Below, piece after piece: positions 63,916-64,000 of a DNA stretch of 64,000 nt (positions are counted from its first letter, which is position 1; each line of letters starts with the position of its first letter). Source of the stretch: Komagataeibacter nataicola (GTDB lineage: Bacteria; Pseudomonadota; Alphaproteobacteria; Acetobacterales; Acetobacteraceae); NCBI RefSeq assembly GCF_003207795.1, contig NZ_NIRT01000007.1:81472-145471 (forward strand), given 5' to 3'. A program made the translations under genes and the position numbers. Below the pieces are notes generated by a model. It was not told the origin of the DNA, ran no database searches, and worked only from the letters and a program-made list of their open reading frames with translations.

Positions 63916-64000
63916 TTGCTATAACCTATGAGCCCAATTGCGCAGTCCGATTGACATGATGCGCCATGGTTGATCGACGAGCTGGTTCCAGGCATGGCAG
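63902..64000 (-). mobile_element. IS5-family insertion sequence, one end (partial)
   Basis: The window ends inside the element. Its transposase is coded leftward and its last codons are at 63919. The outer end lies a little beyond the transposase stop, close to where the ATP-grasp gene loses similarity; the inverted repeat and target duplication cannot be fixed without the other end. Confidence 0.65.
63919..64000 (-). CDS. IS5-family transposase, C-terminal end only
   Basis: Leftward frame ending TAG at 63919: the last residues are AWNQLVDQPWRIMSIG then LRNWAHRL. This is the typical C-terminus of IS5-group (IS1031-like) transposases common in acetic acid bacteria. The DDE catalytic part lies to the right, outside the window. 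Confidence 0.7.
   Translation of the reverse strand, partial: CHAWNQLVDQPWRIMSIGLRNWAHRL

Overview
The window looks like a chromosomal segment of an acetic acid bacterium (Acetobacteraceae, Alphaproteobacteria), probably Komagataeibacter/Gluconacetobacter-like. This is inferred from the GC-rich coding sequence with mostly CTG/GCC-type codons, alphaproteobacterial neighbourhoods (amidase divergent from rne; leuS-lptE-holA; paired cysteine desulfurases with ferredoxin), and a partial IS5-type transposase at the right end. No species is proven from the sequence alone.

Layout. 0-5 kb: 5' part of mreB (-), a glycine-zipper lipoprotein (+), leuA (-) behind a possible leucine leader peptide, and a Tat-type cell-wall amidase (-). 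5-8.3 kb: rne (+) with a long untranslated leader and a strong terminator. 8.4-13.4 kb: a minus-strand operon of a UbiH-type hydroxylase, cysE, a flavoprotein and a HerA-like ATPase, mostly with overlapping start and stop codons. 13.5-21.5 kb: PII (glnB type), a small periplasmic protein, a minus operon xerC-pip-aspartyl protease, priA, and a COG2509-type flavoprotein. 21.6-25.2 kb: two cation diffusion facilitators and a ClC exchanger (+). 25.3-34.2 kb: minus-strand genes for two GT4 glycosyltransferases, a WD40 protein coupled to a CobW GTPase, a GST, mnmA, ferredoxin and two cysteine desulfurases (a sulfur-transfer block). 34.8-39.9 kb: hydrolase, tyrS, DUF4186, Rieske protein, M29 aminopeptidase and a secreted protein. 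39.9-44.9 kb: minus operon rsmB-rpe-heparinase-like-GT4. 45-51.8 kb (+): yggS, kup, hemW, a nucleoside hydrolase-like protein, DUF1489, and a lytic transglycosylase with SPOR domain. 51.9-59.3 kb: a degenerate GH3 protein (-), then DUF3576, leuS, lptE, holA (+).

59.3-64 kb is different in character: a tRNA-Arg(CCU) gene split by a 226-nt group I intron, then visibly AT-rich DNA with a frameshifted lipoprotein gene, a GT2 glycosyltransferase, an FAD oxidoreductase and an ATP-grasp gene cut short next to an IS5-family element. This looks like accessory DNA beside a tRNA gene.

Two further non-coding features stand out. First, a family of about 80-bp double-hairpin repeats occurs eight times, mostly between convergent gene ends (plus two half-copies), and probably serves as bidirectional terminators. 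Second, the leuA upstream region has a promoter-like sequence, a 36-codon reading frame ending in a cluster of CTT/CTC leucine codons, and a GC-rich hairpin.

All coordinates and motif positions were worked out by eye from the sequence. Family names rest on motif recognition, not on database searches.
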